From the NCBI RefSeq assembly GCF_902497785.1, contig NZ_CABVHK010000026.1:1-64000 (forward strand): a stretch of 64,000 bases of DNA, read 5' to 3'. This DNA is from Pseudomonas fluorescens. GTDB lineage: Bacteria > Pseudomonadota > Gammaproteobacteria > Pseudomonadales > Pseudomonadaceae. Numbering within the stretch: position 1 is the stretch's first letter; each line of letters begins with the position of its first letter. Position numbers and translations under genes: made by a program. Shown here in pieces: positions 7,973 to 17,688 of the stretch. The notes under the pieces were generated by a model, which saw only the letters and a list, made by a program, of their open reading frames with translations, did no database searches and had not been told where the DNA came from.

Positions 7973-9331
7973 ATGCCTGCGACCCGTACCTGGTTAAAAA
8001 ACCCCCTCGCGATCTTTACTGCCAATGGCCTCGATGCCCGTGGCGGCCTGGTTGTGCAAGACGGTGTGATCGTCGAACTGCTCGCCGACGGCCAGCAACC
8101 GTCCGCGCCCTGTGAACAAGTCTTCGATGCCCGCGAGCATGTGATCCTGCCGGGGCTGATCAACACCCACCACCATTTCTATCAAACCCTGACCCGCGCC
8201 TGGGCGCCGGTGGTCAATCAGCCGCTGTTCCCGTGGCTGAAAACCTTGTACCCGGTCTGGGCACGCCTCACGCCGGAAAAACTCGCCCTCGCCACCAAAG
8301 TTGCACTGGCTGAGTTGCTGCTGTCTGGCTGCACCACGGCGGCCGATCACCATTACCTGTTTCCCGAAGGCCTGGAAAATGCGATCGACGTGCAGGTCGA
8401 GAGCGTTCGCGAATTGGGCATGCGCGCCATGCTGACGCGCGGCTCCATGAGCCTTGGCGAAAAGGACGGCGGCCTGCCACCGCAGCAGACTGTGCAGCAA
8501 GGCGAGGTGATTCTCGACGACAGTCAACGCCTGATCGCCGCGTACCACGAGCGTGGCGAAGGCGCGCAAATCCAGATCGCCCTGGCACCGTGTTCACCCT
8601 TCTCGGTGACCCCGGAAATCATGTCGGCCAGCGCCGAACTGGCGAACAAACTCGACGTGCGCCTGCACACTCACCTGGCGGAAACCCTCGACGAAGAAGA
8701 CTTCTGCCTGCAACGCTTCGGCCTGCGCACCGTGGATTACCTGGACAGCGTCGGCTGGCTCGGCCCGCGCACCTGGCTGGCGCACGGCATCCATTTCAAC
8801 CCGGACGAAATCGCCCGCCTCGGCGCTGCTGGCACCGGGATTTGCCATTGCCCGAGCTCGAACATGCGCCTGGCGTCCGGCATCTGCCCAACGCTGGACC
8901 TGACGGCGGCGGGCGCGCTGCTGGGCCTGGGCGTGGACGGTTCGGCCTCCAACGATGCGTCGAACATGATGCTCGAAACCCGTCAGGCGCTGTACATCCA
9001 GCGCCTGCGTTATGGCGCGGAAAAGATCACCCCGGAGCGGGTATTGGGTTGGGCCACCAAGGGCTCGGCGAGCTTGCTCGGGCGCACCGATATCGGTGAG
9101 CTGGCGGTGGGCAAACAGGCGGATCTGGCGCTGTTCAAATTGGATGAACTGCGTTTTTCCGGCAGTCATGATCCGGTGTCGGCGTTGCTGCTGTGTGGCG
9201 CGGATCGGGCAGACCGGGTGATGGTGGGCGGAAAGTGGCGAGTGATCGACGGGCAGGTTGAGGGGCTAGACCTCAAAGGTCTGATTGCCGATCACAGCCA
9301 GGCGGCCCGGCAGCTGATTGCCGGTACCTGA
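7973..9331 (+). CDS. 8-oxoguanine deaminase (TRZ/ATZ amidohydrolase family)
   Basis: 452-aa metal-dependent amidohydrolase. The N-terminal metal motif NTHHHFYQTLTR is at about residues 64-75. Further ligands are expected in HTHLAET (near 225), AHGIHF and the terminal aspartate in GVDGSASND. The closest characterised relative I recognise is PA0142, which deaminates 8-oxoguanine to urate and is often mis-annotated as hydroxyatrazine ethylaminohydrolase. The role is cytoplasmic purine damage clean-up or salvage. It has its own upstream gap with a REP pair, so it is probably monocistronic. Confidence 0.82.
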   Translation: MPATRTWLKNPLAIFTANGLDARGGLVVQDGVIVELLADGQQPSAPCEQVFDAREHVILPGLINTHHHFYQTLTRAWAPVVNQPLFPWLKTLYPVWARLTPEKLALATKVALAELLLSGCTTAADHHYLFPEGLENAIDVQVESVRELGMRAMLTRGSMSLGEKDGGLPPQQTVQQGEVILDDSQRLIAAYHERGEGAQIQIALAPCSPFSVTPEIMSASAELANKLDVRLHTHLAETLDEEDFCLQRFGLRTVDYLDSVGWLGPRTWLAHGIHFNPDEIARLGAAGTGICHCPSSNMRLASGICPTLDLTAAGALLGLGVDGSASNDASNMMLETRQALYIQRLRYGAEKITPERVLGWATKGSASLLGRTDIGELAVGKQADLALFKLDELRFSGSHDPVSALLLCGADRADRVMVGGKWRVIDGQVEGLDLKGLIADHSQAARQLIAGT

Positions 9332-9347
9332 CACAACCCCGAAAAAT

Positions 9348-9438
9348 GTGGGAGCGAGCCTGCTCGCGAAAGCGGTGGATCAGTCGATATCAACGCTGAA
9401 TGACATACCGCATTCGCGGGCAAGCCCGCTCCCACAGG
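9348..9438. repeat. Paired REP element (inverted)
   Basis: Two opposed copies of the GGGAGCGAGCCTGCTCGCG-type repeat lie at the 3' ends of the converging deaminase and antiporter genes. This is the last REP in the window: none occurs to the right of 10.2 kb, which supports the island boundary. Confidence 0.8.
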
Positions 9439-9452
9439 GTTTTGTGGCACCG

Positions 9453-10223
9453 TCAGAGGCCGAGTAGCGACAACATGATAAACGTCGCAAACAGCACAAA
9501 ATGGGTCATGCCTTCGATGGCATTGGTTTCGCCATCGTTAAGGTTGATCGCGCTGACGATCAGCGTGAGGAAGATCATCACCGTTTGCACCGGCGTCATC
9601 GCCATCTGAAACGGCTGCCCGGTGTAGAGCGCCATCGCTTCCATCACCGGCACCGTCAGGATCACGGTCGACAGCGACGCACCCATGGCGATGTTGACCA
9701 CCGACTGCATGCGATTGGCCAGCGCCGCGCGCAACGCGGTCAGGATCTCCGGGGCCGCCGAGATCGCCGCCACCAGAATCGCCGTGATCACCGGCGGCGC
9801 ACCCGTGCCTTCCAGCCCCAGGTCGAGGGTTTTCGACATCACTTCGGCCAAGGCGCCGATCACCACCACGCCGAACACCAGGGTGCCGATGCTCAACGCC
9901 AGATTGACCGGCGCAGGTTCTTCCTCCGGGACTTTCCGGCGGCGTTTTTCCGGGTAGCTGTAACTGAAGAAATAACTGTGCGGGCCGACCTGCATCCGCA
10001 GAAACAACGCGTACAGCACAACCATCGCGCCGATGGTGAAGCCCGAATAAATCTTCCAGTTCGCCTCGGGTATAAACTCCGGAACCACCATGGAAACGCC
10101 CATCGCCGTGAGGATCATCACGCTGTAGCTGCGCGCCGAATCGTCGTTGTAGGACTGCTCGCCGTGCTTGATCCCGCCCATTAACGCGGCGAGGCCGAGG
10201 ATACCGTTGATGTCGAGCATCAT
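9453..10223 (-). pseudogene. Calcium:proton antiporter (ChaA/CaCA family), 5'-truncated
   Basis: The 256 residues match the C-terminal two thirds of a ChaA-type Ca2+(Na+)/H+ antiporter. They begin in the middle of the conserved segment NGILGLAALMGGIKHGEQ and keep the second cation-exchanger repeat with APEILTALRAALANR (near residue 163). Family members are about 360 aa, so roughly the first 100 residues with the first transmembrane helices are missing. Upstream of the first ATG the frame meets a TAG, and the sequence turns abruptly AT-rich. The gene was probably disrupted by insertion of the island, and a shortened product is unlikely to work. Confidence 0.75.
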
Positions 10224-10311
10224 GATTTTCTAGACACTTAACTGTGATGCAAACAATAAACACATTTATTTCAATAACTTATCAGGATTAATGACACTCA
10301 TGATTTGACAC
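10222..10311. other. Left island junction with short direct repeats
   Basis: CATGATTT followed by GACAC occurs twice: at 10221-10237 with four extra bases (TCTA) inside, and at 10299-10311 without them. The first copy is at the exact point where antiporter coding sequence stops. The gap between them is AT-rich. This is the likely attachment-site or end region of the mobile element whose recombinase genes start at 10353. Confidence 0.45.
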
Positions 10312-10352
10312 CTCCCGCATCGAGTCTAGGCTCCAATCAAGGAGGGCTAGCG

Positions 10353-12542
10353 ATGCTCAGCTACCGATTTACCGCCACCGGCAAGCTCCAGTTTTTCTGG
10401 CCCGCCGTAGACACTTCGTCTGGGGAGCGCACCTGCACTTTGTTGGTGCCTTCGAATGTGGCAGTTGACGCTGTTCAAATCCTTGCAAATGCCGTCGTAG
10501 TGCAGTGTGTAAGAGTCGCTGCTAAATCCTACGGGTGGTTTATTGAAGGCCTCAAACAGACCTTTAAATTCCTGGAGCGCTCACCAGAGTGCCACCTACC
10601 ACCTCAAGACTGGGACGAATTCTTTGACCACTTTTTCGAGTCCCATCTTCACTCATCAAAAAAGAGAGCACTGAAGTCCACGCTTGTTTATTGGCAAAGT
10701 GTGGAAAGCTTATTTAAACAATCACGATCTGAAGGTTTGTTGCCGCTCACTGTAATTTTGCCTTCAGGTGGAGCGATGTCAGGTGTTCTAGACGGAATTG
10801 ACACTCCCTTAGGACACGAACCCTCAATGGTTGGCATTCCCACCACTCCTGATGAGCTTTTACCTAAGATCTATCTCTGCAACGACAGTTTGCACCTTGA
10901 GGCTGATCAATACCTGCTAAAGCTCAAGACAAGGATGGAATTAGCAAGCAGAACCGTAGTTTCAGCCTGCACACAGTATTGGGACACAATGCTCAAATGC
11001 CACGAAAAAGGCAGAGAGTTAATTGATGAAATTCCGGTCGATGAAGTTCAGCGGATTATTAACGGGGGAGATTTTTTCGTAGATGGAGTGCACATTGCAC
11101 ATCCTGACAACCCTAAAGGTCTCAACTGGTTCCTTGCGGTAGCTAGGCACTATGCAGTGAATGATCTACAACTCAACACGGTTACAATTGACGCACTGCG
11201 GGGTCGCGCTTTTTTTCGGCGGCTTTTCAGCATTGATGGCGTTCGCAAGAAATTAGTTGCAAAGATGGTGGAAGCTGCTGGAGATTATGCGATACGCAAA
11301 AAAACGAAAAACGAAACCCTAAATCGCTTATTGGGTTTTCTATGCCCTCGTGATTGCGGTGCAGCTTGCTCAATTTTAATGAGTGAAAACCCTAAGTTTA
11401 CTGCCGAAGCTATCGGAAACAGCACATTATATACTCGGGGCGGCAAGCCTTACATCAGAACTGAAGCTGATCTCGAAAGAATAATTTTCAGTGTAGACAA
11501 GCCACGTGCCGGTAAACGGAAGGTATCAGGACTACCTCCTCTCAGTGCGAAGATCGTGATGGACGTCATGGCATGCACCAAGGAGTTGCGTTCGCGGCTG
11601 ATAGCCAGCGGCCATCCTGGATGGCGCAAAATGTTCATAATATCGACGAGAAACAAAATTGGTACATCGGGCGAAATACCCCAATCGCTTCACACTGGCT
11701 CTGGAGTTTCGTTATTTAAGGTCTTGATAGACGAACTCGCAATAGGAGGAATTCATAAAGATGGATTCACTCTCAAAAAGATTAGAGCGACCGAAGGAAT
11801 AATCAGGTTTCTCGAAACTGGAAACTTAAGGGCCGTCGCCGACCTGCTAGGCAACAGTGTGGCCGTCGTAAAATCAAATTACATACCAGACTTTTTGAGG
11901 CTCAAATGGGCGACAAGAGGCCTGAGAATGATGCAGCAAAAGCTGATAATAGTCGCCACCGATGGTACGCCTTGGGAAGATGAGGCTACAGACTTCACAT
12001 CGCCGGAAACGCGGGTAATATTTATCCAAAAAATGCTGAGGGATGCCGTAAACGGAGATGCCTTCAGTGAAATCATCAGGCAAAGATTTAAAGGGCATCT
12101 ACGTAGTGGTGACGAATTAATAAAAGCTATTGAAGATCGTGAGCTCTTGATTATCTTATCACCTGAAAGTCTAGCAGCCCTGTACGCACATGAGGCCTCT
12201 ATTCTTAATAAAGGTGCCACAGAACAAACCAGCGAACAGCCAAACACGCATTCGCCAACATTGCCCTCCCTTTCAAATGGTGATGATGGCTCAAAATACG
12301 CCAACATACCTGCTGAGGCAATTCCCGCTTTGGCGCGACTAATTCGTGCGTCAGCAACCATGTCGAAAGCAGATCTACAACTTTCGGAAAAAATCATAAT
12401 CGATAAGTTATCCGGCGACGTGCAGTCGCAATTGGCCGCAACTCACATCGGAGCAATGGCTCTGCTCGATCAGCATAAGGATAAGGTGACCTTTGCTTAT
12501 TCTATCCGTGCGCAACTCGGAGGGGATGATGCCGAGGTTTAA
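10353..12542 (+). CDS. Large recombinase-like protein, first gene of recombinase operon
   Basis: 729-aa protein with a degenerate tyrosine-recombinase C-terminal core: IRATEGIIRFLETGNLRAVADLLGNS followed by SNYIP in the position of the catalytic tyrosine. The usual HxxR histidine and the LGH histidine are replaced (LKKIR, LGN), so activity is uncertain. It starts at the ATG at 10353 with a textbook AAGGAGGG seven bases upstream; a TTG at 10305 lacks one. It overlaps the next gene by 14 bp. The gene is AT-rich compared with the core on its left. It probably acts with the three genes that follow to move the island. Domain limits in the N-terminal 400 residues are not recognisable to me. Confidence 0.65.
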   Translation: MLSYRFTATGKLQFFWPAVDTSSGERTCTLLVPSNVAVDAVQILANAVVVQCVRVAAKSYGWFIEGLKQTFKFLERSPECHLPPQDWDEFFDHFFESHLHSSKKRALKSTLVYWQSVESLFKQSRSEGLLPLTVILPSGGAMSGVLDGIDTPLGHEPSMVGIPTTPDELLPKIYLCNDSLHLEADQYLLKLKTRMELASRTVVSACTQYWDTMLKCHEKGRELIDEIPVDEVQRIINGGDFFVDGVHIAHPDNPKGLNWFLAVARHYAVNDLQLNTVTIDALRGRAFFRRLFSIDGVRKKLVAKMVEAAGDYAIRKKTKNETLNRLLGFLCPRDCGAACSILMSENPKFTAEAIGNSTLYTRGGKPYIRTEADLERIIFSVDKPRAGKRKVSGLPPLSAKIVMDVMACTKELRSRLIASGHPGWRKMFIISTRNKIGTSGEIPQSLHTGSGVSLFKVLIDELAIGGIHKDGFTLKKIRATEGIIRFLETGNLRAVADLLGNSVAVVKSNYIPDFLRLKWATRGLRMMQQKLIIVATDGTPWEDEATDFTSPETRVIFIQKMLRDAVNGDAFSEIIRQRFKGHLRSGDELIKAIEDRELLIILSPESLAALYAHEASILNKGATEQTSEQPNTHSPTLPSLSNGDDGSKYANIPAEAIPALARLIRASATMSKADLQLSEKIIIDKLSGDVQSQLAATHIGAMALLDQHKDKVTFAYSIRAQLGGDDAEV

Positions 12543-14703
12543 GAGCTTTAACAACGACGAGCTTCATATGAAAATGTTGTTAGCACGGTCAAAGGCTCGT
12601 TATGCATCAACGTTGGACTTCGAAGCCCACTGGTTGGTCGGTGGAGGAATTGGAAGTTCCGTATGGGAAACCATTTCACCAAATGGAACTCCGCTTACTG
12701 TCAGCTTTATGGATCCGCTCCCAGACGGAACCCTACTCAGCGACCAAGAAAATAGGATGCTGTTGGAAACGATTCAGAAATGGGCATTCTATCTGCGCAA
12801 GGGTCAAATCACCGAGTACACAATGGCTACCCCCCGCTGGGCCTATAACCTTTTATTCATTAAGAATATTGCTAGCTGGTTGGTTTTGCATGAGAAGGTT
12901 TATCGCCCTCGTATTCACGGATTTAGGCTATTTGATACAAATGCCTTTAAAGCACTCGTTTCTGAACTGAGTGAATGTGGTCTGAGTGGGGCACTTCAAT
13001 ACAAGGAGCGGATTATCTGTCATTTTCATTCGCTTCTCGAACACCCGATCCCGCTGGACTGCTTGCTTGACTCGCCCCATGACCTAGATAAACAATTCGT
13101 CAATGACATGGTCGAATGGTTACGTCAGCACGACAAATACATAACAAATCGTAAATCAGGAGTAACCTCCAAATGGACTCTGTCTCGGGTCTATTTGGGT
13201 TCTATACTCGGAATGAAGCTTAGTGCAACATCAAGCGACGATAATTTTAGAAGCTTTATTAGACAATTCGAGCCGGGGCTTTACCACCCCCACCTGCTTT
13301 TACCATCAAGTTCCATATCAGAATACCCTTCACAGAACATTATTGAACTTACCAAAGCCAGAGAAAAGCCAGTCAGCCAAGGAAACTTCACTGACCAACT
13401 TGAACATCTAGCAAATTTCTTCAGCGGCCATTCTGCCATTCCGTCGGACATCCCGGCAGTAACAATAGACAAAAAATCCGTTGTTGCTCAATTCAGACAC
13501 ATGTTAAGACGCCCTAGCCATACTCCACTTATACCATTGAGCATTGGGCTCCAAGTTATAAACGCTGCATGCGAATGGATTCTTGTGTATGGAAAAAGCA
13601 TCGTTGAGGCAGCCATTTATTATAGCAAGGAAAGCGTCGACATCTCCTCAACACATGACATCTACGCCTCTGGAACCGCCAAACAACAGAGTTTCCTCAT
13701 AACCAGAGATCAGTGGCTTACCACTCCGCTAGATGGGACACCACCCGTGTCCATTCATTCAATATTGGATATAACTCACTACGATGTAAAAGTAAATATG
13801 AGCGGCTCCGAGCGCATCCATAACATGCGCTCAGTTGTCAAAGCTTTCGTAGGAGCTTGTGCGATCATCATCGGAATGATGAAGCCCCTAAGACTCTCTG
13901 AACTCGCTTACTTACAAAGAGCCTGCCTAGGCAACGAAAACGATGGTGACGGGAGTTTTTTACAGCATGAGCAAGGTAAAAGTGGCCCTAAGGGGGAGCA
14001 TAACATTGTAGATCGCCCTATTCCGTCAATATCTGCTCGAGCCATCCAGCTTCTCCAGCTAATGGGGCATCGTCTCACTGAAGTGTTTGATGACACTTCC
14101 ACGCACTCCGAGCATTTATTCTACTTTCCCTCAAGGTCATTTACAGTGCCATCGGGTGAGGTTCTGGAGGATGCCGTAAATAACTGCATAAACACATTTT
14201 GCGACTACATAAAAACACCTGTAGACGAACTCGGTCGCCGCTGGTATCCACGCGTACATGAAATGCGAAAATTTTTCATGCTGACTATGCATAGGCATGA
14301 AGGAAACGCAATAAAGCCGCTACTAGGTTACGGCGCCGCACACAAAGATAAGTCACACGTAGATTCATATGTGGCTCCTGACGAGAGCTATGACACCTAT
14401 GTCCGATACGAGTCTGAGTGTATTGAAGACCGCCTCCTTTCATTGGAGGCAGGAGCACTCGACCCTACTCAACGACAAGGGTTGTTGGCACTCTACCAAC
14501 ATACCCTTACCCACTTCGGGGTATCGAGCATATCGTCCATCATACCCAAAGATTACCTCGATCTCATTATGGAAATCCGTGAGTCGGGTGATTTTGAAGT
14601 TACTACATTTACCATCAAGCTCACCGGCTACGCCGAAAATGTCACTGCAATAGACTTCGCAATCCGCTTCGGAGCAATGACTGATGAGAGATTTAATAAA
14701 TAA
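12529..14703 (+). CDS. Tyrosine recombinase/integrase, second gene of operon
   Basis: 724-aa protein with better preserved tyrosine-recombinase motifs. LRLSELAYL holds the box I arginine (near residue 460), HEMRKFF holds the HxxR pair (near 583-590), then LGYGA and DSYV supply the LGH-like turn and the candidate catalytic tyrosine. I chose the ATG at 12529, five bases after GGAGG, giving a 14-bp overlap with the previous gene. The long N-terminal half probably binds DNA or partners. Overlaps with both neighbours imply translational coupling and joint function. Confidence 0.72.
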   Translation: MPRFKSFNNDELHMKMLLARSKARYASTLDFEAHWLVGGGIGSSVWETISPNGTPLTVSFMDPLPDGTLLSDQENRMLLETIQKWAFYLRKGQITEYTMATPRWAYNLLFIKNIASWLVLHEKVYRPRIHGFRLFDTNAFKALVSELSECGLSGALQYKERIICHFHSLLEHPIPLDCLLDSPHDLDKQFVNDMVEWLRQHDKYITNRKSGVTSKWTLSRVYLGSILGMKLSATSSDDNFRSFIRQFEPGLYHPHLLLPSSSISEYPSQNIIELTKAREKPVSQGNFTDQLEHLANFFSGHSAIPSDIPAVTIDKKSVVAQFRHMLRRPSHTPLIPLSIGLQVINAACEWILVYGKSIVEAAIYYSKESVDISSTHDIYASGTAKQQSFLITRDQWLTTPLDGTPPVSIHSILDITHYDVKVNMSGSERIHNMRSVVKAFVGACAIIIGMMKPLRLSELAYLQRACLGNENDGDGSFLQHEQGKSGPKGEHNIVDRPIPSISARAIQLLQLMGHRLTEVFDDTSTHSEHLFYFPSRSFTVPSGEVLEDAVNNCINTFCDYIKTPVDELGRRWYPRVHEMRKFFMLTMHRHEGNAIKPLLGYGAAHKDKSHVDSYVAPDESYDTYVRYESECIEDRLLSLEAGALDPTQRQGLLALYQHTLTHFGVSSISSIIPKDYLDLIMEIRESGDFEVTTFTIKLTGYAENVTAIDFAIRFGAMTDERFNK

Positions 14704-15241
14704 CAATATAATCGCGCGATTCCGCTGGCTTGAAGCGATAAAGTCCAGGTCAATATCTGTGACAAAAAAACAAGCACAAGCTATATCTTCAATGAAAGAA
14801 TTCTGTCATCTCGAAGTGCCTGATCATTTCACCAAAATCGCATACAACACTCTAAAATCAAGAACAACAAGTGGAAAAATACAGGAGCTTAATGTACCAG
14901 GAGCGAACCAATGGGACTATGTTAAACTCCTTCGACAAGAGGCGGCAGAAACCGTTCCTAAATCGGAAGCGCCTTCGCCTAAATTTAATAACCCAGACTT
15001 ACCTGAGCTTTATTCCACCGCGCTGCTTGAGGCCCATCTTTGCTCACTGGCCTATCTTGAAATATATCGTTTTCTAGAGGACTTAGTTTTCAGGACAACT
15101 GATGAAAACTCTGACTTATCAGAACTAATATCCAACCAACTTAAAATATGCTCAGCTAAATTTTCGAATATTGTCTCACCAGGGCTAATGACGTCAGAAG
15201 GGAGAAATTTTGAGCTGATTATCGGAGGTAAAGCGCCATGA
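14684..15241 (+). CDS. Small protein of recombinase operon, unknown
   Basis: 185-aa protein without recognised domains, encoded between two recombinase genes with overlaps of 20 bp upstream and 4 bp (ATGA) downstream. It is hydrophilic, with predicted helices and a basic N-terminal third. Its fixed position suggests an accessory DNA-binding or directionality role. It could correspond to the small third protein (GmtX) of gamma-mobile-trio elements, but I cannot confirm this from sequence alone. Confidence 0.6.
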   Translation: MRDLINNNIIARFRWLEAIKSRSISVTKKQAQAISSMKEFCHLEVPDHFTKIAYNTLKSRTTSGKIQELNVPGANQWDYVKLLRQEAAETVPKSEAPSPKFNNPDLPELYSTALLEAHLCSLAYLEIYRFLEDLVFRTTDENSDLSELISNQLKICSAKFSNIVSPGLMTSEGRNFELIIGGKAP

Positions 15242-16737
15242 GCATACAGCTATACGTGCTATTCAAAAACGTGAAACTACCTGATCACGCGATGCCAATT
15301 GCCGGCTCAAAGGATTACCGCATAATACGAAGAAACTATGAGAGCTTCGCAGTATTAAGATGGCCAGATGGCCGGCCTTGCCATCTAGCTACACTCTGGA
15401 TGCAGTCTAAGCTTCAGCGCTCCGGCGGAAGGGACACACCTAATACATATTCGGCTCAGATAACCCCACTCATACGCTACTGCTACTCGAAAAAGATAAG
15501 TTTCCATGAAATGAATGATGAACTTTTCTATGAATTCACCCAGCAGTTAAAATGGGAGAAACGATTAGGGAAGTTTGGCACTGAAAGCAAGCGAATTAAC
15601 AATACTTCAATCCAAATACAAAGCAGGGCGTTAGATTTGATGGAGTGGATCACTCGATCTTTCCCCGATTCCCTCGGAAAAGGTTTGGTTGGCGAGACGT
15701 CCCACTCGCGGATAATTGTCGAGTGGCGCTTAAATCGCTACACGGGCAAACGCTACATGTGGCATCGACATCTGATGGAAAGCGTTTCCGAAAAATTCGA
15801 CAAAGCACCTATTCCTGAGAACTTCATAAGCAGTATTCAAAATGAGATTTTCAGAAAACACGACATTGCAAACTTACCGACCTCCTCCAAACGCAAGCTT
15901 AAAATTTTCCCTGATCTATTTATGGCACAAAACACGTATCTGTATGAACGACGGATGTTTTCTATTCGCCTAATGAAGTTAATGGGTCTTCGCCCCGAAG
16001 AACTTGTCGACATCCCGCTTGATTTAAACCAATCCGTGCTCAGCCGAAAATCCATTGCTGTTCCCACCAAAAAAAGAGGTAAGCCTGCCCCGATTAGATA
16101 TTTCACGGTAACCTTGCGCGCAGCGTTGGACTTCAACAGATATCTAAAGGCTCGACTGACCTTCCTCCAACAGCTTAAGGATTTTGAATCAGCTCGTCCC
16201 CTTAGAAAACATCCTAACCTGCTGACACTCAATGATGCACTACTACTTGGAATCGATGGCCAACCACTCCAGAAACAAAGTTTGACGAAAGAATTCGATA
16301 GAATCTGTATTGACGCAGGCTTGGGGGCTGTAAGAACCTGTTTGTCTATGTTTCGTCACAGATTTATCACCAGGGAAATCCACTATCTTTTAGACGTCGC
16401 ATTCGCTAAGGATGCCAAATTTAAAACACATTGGACGGAAGCTCTAAGAGATTCGATATGCGCACAAGTCCTTCCCAAAACAGGCCAAGCCAAGGAGAAA
16501 TCGCTATGGCACTACTTTCATTATGAATACGACTTAATGACTCAAACTATTGGTTATACTAAAAGTATTGAGAACCGAGACAGACTGGAATCAGCGCAAG
16601 AGTCGCTGTTAAACCTGAAGCACGATAGTATTCTTCTCTCAAATGCGCCTATCACGGACAGGATACGGGAGCTTGAAGACGTAATTTACGCACTTCAGGC
16701 GGAGTTAATGAGTGGTTTACCACCCGTTACGCCTTGA
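15238..16737 (+). CDS. Tyrosine recombinase/integrase, fourth gene of operon
   Basis: 499-aa site-specific recombinase. The box I arginine lies in MGLRPEELVDIPL (near residue 250), the HxxR region is in MFRHRFITREIHY (near 375), and HYFHYEYDLMTQTIGY ends with a candidate tyrosine near 440. Only limited N-terminal core-binding sequence is recognisable. The start overlaps the previous stop codon by ATGA. It is the last gene of the operon; a 150-bp gap and a change of gene style follow. Confidence 0.72.
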   Translation: MSIQLYVLFKNVKLPDHAMPIAGSKDYRIIRRNYESFAVLRWPDGRPCHLATLWMQSKLQRSGGRDTPNTYSAQITPLIRYCYSKKISFHEMNDELFYEFTQQLKWEKRLGKFGTESKRINNTSIQIQSRALDLMEWITRSFPDSLGKGLVGETSHSRIIVEWRLNRYTGKRYMWHRHLMESVSEKFDKAPIPENFISSIQNEIFRKHDIANLPTSSKRKLKIFPDLFMAQNTYLYERRMFSIRLMKLMGLRPEELVDIPLDLNQSVLSRKSIAVPTKKRGKPAPIRYFTVTLRAALDFNRYLKARLTFLQQLKDFESARPLRKHPNLLTLNDALLLGIDGQPLQKQSLTKEFDRICIDAGLGAVRTCLSMFRHRFITREIHYLLDVAFAKDAKFKTHWTEALRDSICAQVLPKTGQAKEKSLWHYFHYEYDLMTQTIGYTKSIENRDRLESAQESLLNLKHDSILLSNAPITDRIRELEDVIYALQAELMSGLPPVTP

Positions 16738-16887
16738 TGTGTCGGGTGAGGGCGTGGCCGGTTTTCACCTAGCATGGGCATTGTCGACCGGAAGGGCCTG
16801 CTCCCCTTATAGTGAGTTGATTAGCTCGCAACAACGGTCGATGGTGGACTGCCATTGCCTCAAATCATGCTCCATTGAGAGGATAAT

Positions 16888-17439
16888 GTGGTGGTCTTCA
16901 ATCGTCTCACAGCGTGGCTTTTCCACGACAAGCGCCCTGACTTTGAGAAAAAGCGTGAACGCGAGTTCATCCTGGCAGCGAACAGCTTGAAGACCCTTTC
17001 GGTCACCGACCGGGGCGGCATGTCTATCGACCCCGAAGAGCTGCGCGACCAGATAGTCGCCTCGCGTGAGCAGTTGAAGCATCTTGTCCACAGGCCAGAA
17101 GCGCCTAGCCGATCATTCAGAGCAGCGGCAGATGCCCAGGTGGAACAGTTAGTGAGTCCCACCTTAGAGGCTCAGGTGAGCGCCATGGACTGTATTGAGG
17201 TGGTGGCTTGGCGTCGGTTGCCCAGTGGCGCTGCCGCGCGCTACGTGTGCCTCCAGTCTACAAGTACGGGGCGATTCGTTGTCGCTACAGCCAGTCTGTT
17301 CACAGAGGCCATAGAGAGTCTCCCGACTTGGGTCGACGGCAATACCAACAGGCAAATTGCGAATGCCCTACAGCTCGGTGACCTCCAGTGGTACGCGACT
17401 ATGAGCGAGGCTATGGATGCTTGGGATGCGGAGCTTTGA
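16888..17439 (+). CDS. Hypothetical protein
   Basis: 183-aa soluble protein with no recognised domain. The start is GTG at 16888 (or 16891), preceded by GAGAGG. The N-terminal half is charged and helical; the C-terminal half contains a small beta-rich part (RYVCLQSTSTGRFVVATASLF) and ends in WYATMSEAMDAWDAEL. It is the first cargo gene after the recombinases, and structured repeat copy A begins 41 bp after its stop codon. Confidence 0.6.
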   Translation: MVVFNRLTAWLFHDKRPDFEKKREREFILAANSLKTLSVTDRGGMSIDPEELRDQIVASREQLKHLVHRPEAPSRSFRAAADAQVEQLVSPTLEAQVSAMDCIEVVAWRRLPSGAAARYVCLQSTSTGRFVVATASLFTEAIESLPTWVDGNTNRQIANALQLGDLQWYATMSEAMDAWDAEL

Positions 17440-17480
17440 TGACCCTGAGCTTTCAGTTGGGGCGCTCCCCTGCAGGGAGC

Positions 17481-17562
17481 GGCTGTCGTGCACCGAGCCC
17501 TTGCGATGCCAAGGTCTCGGCCCTTCGGGCTTCCATCCCACACGCCTGCGCGCTCCGCTTGC
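17481..17562 (+). repeat. Structured intergenic repeat, copy A
   Basis: An about 82-bp element with the shared start GGCTGTCGTG and shared end CCTGCGCGCTCCGCTTGC. It can form an outer stem CCGAG/CTCGG and a small hairpin GCCC-TTC-GGGC. Copies B-D lie at about 18.5, 20.0 and 20.8 kb. Confidence 0.7.
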
Positions 17563-17688
17563 CATGCCTACCAGGCACGTGATCACCTGTCTTCGGTTCG
17601 AGCGGTCGCACACGCTGTGCTACATCCATACTTCAATGGACTCATCGCTTTCGCATAGGTGAGGGTAGGTATCCACCCCTCCGGTAGT

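Noticed and set aside
7042..8166. 374-aa minus-strand frame across the SDR and deaminase start
   Set aside because: It crosses two real genes and a REP pair and has no recognisable protein sequence.
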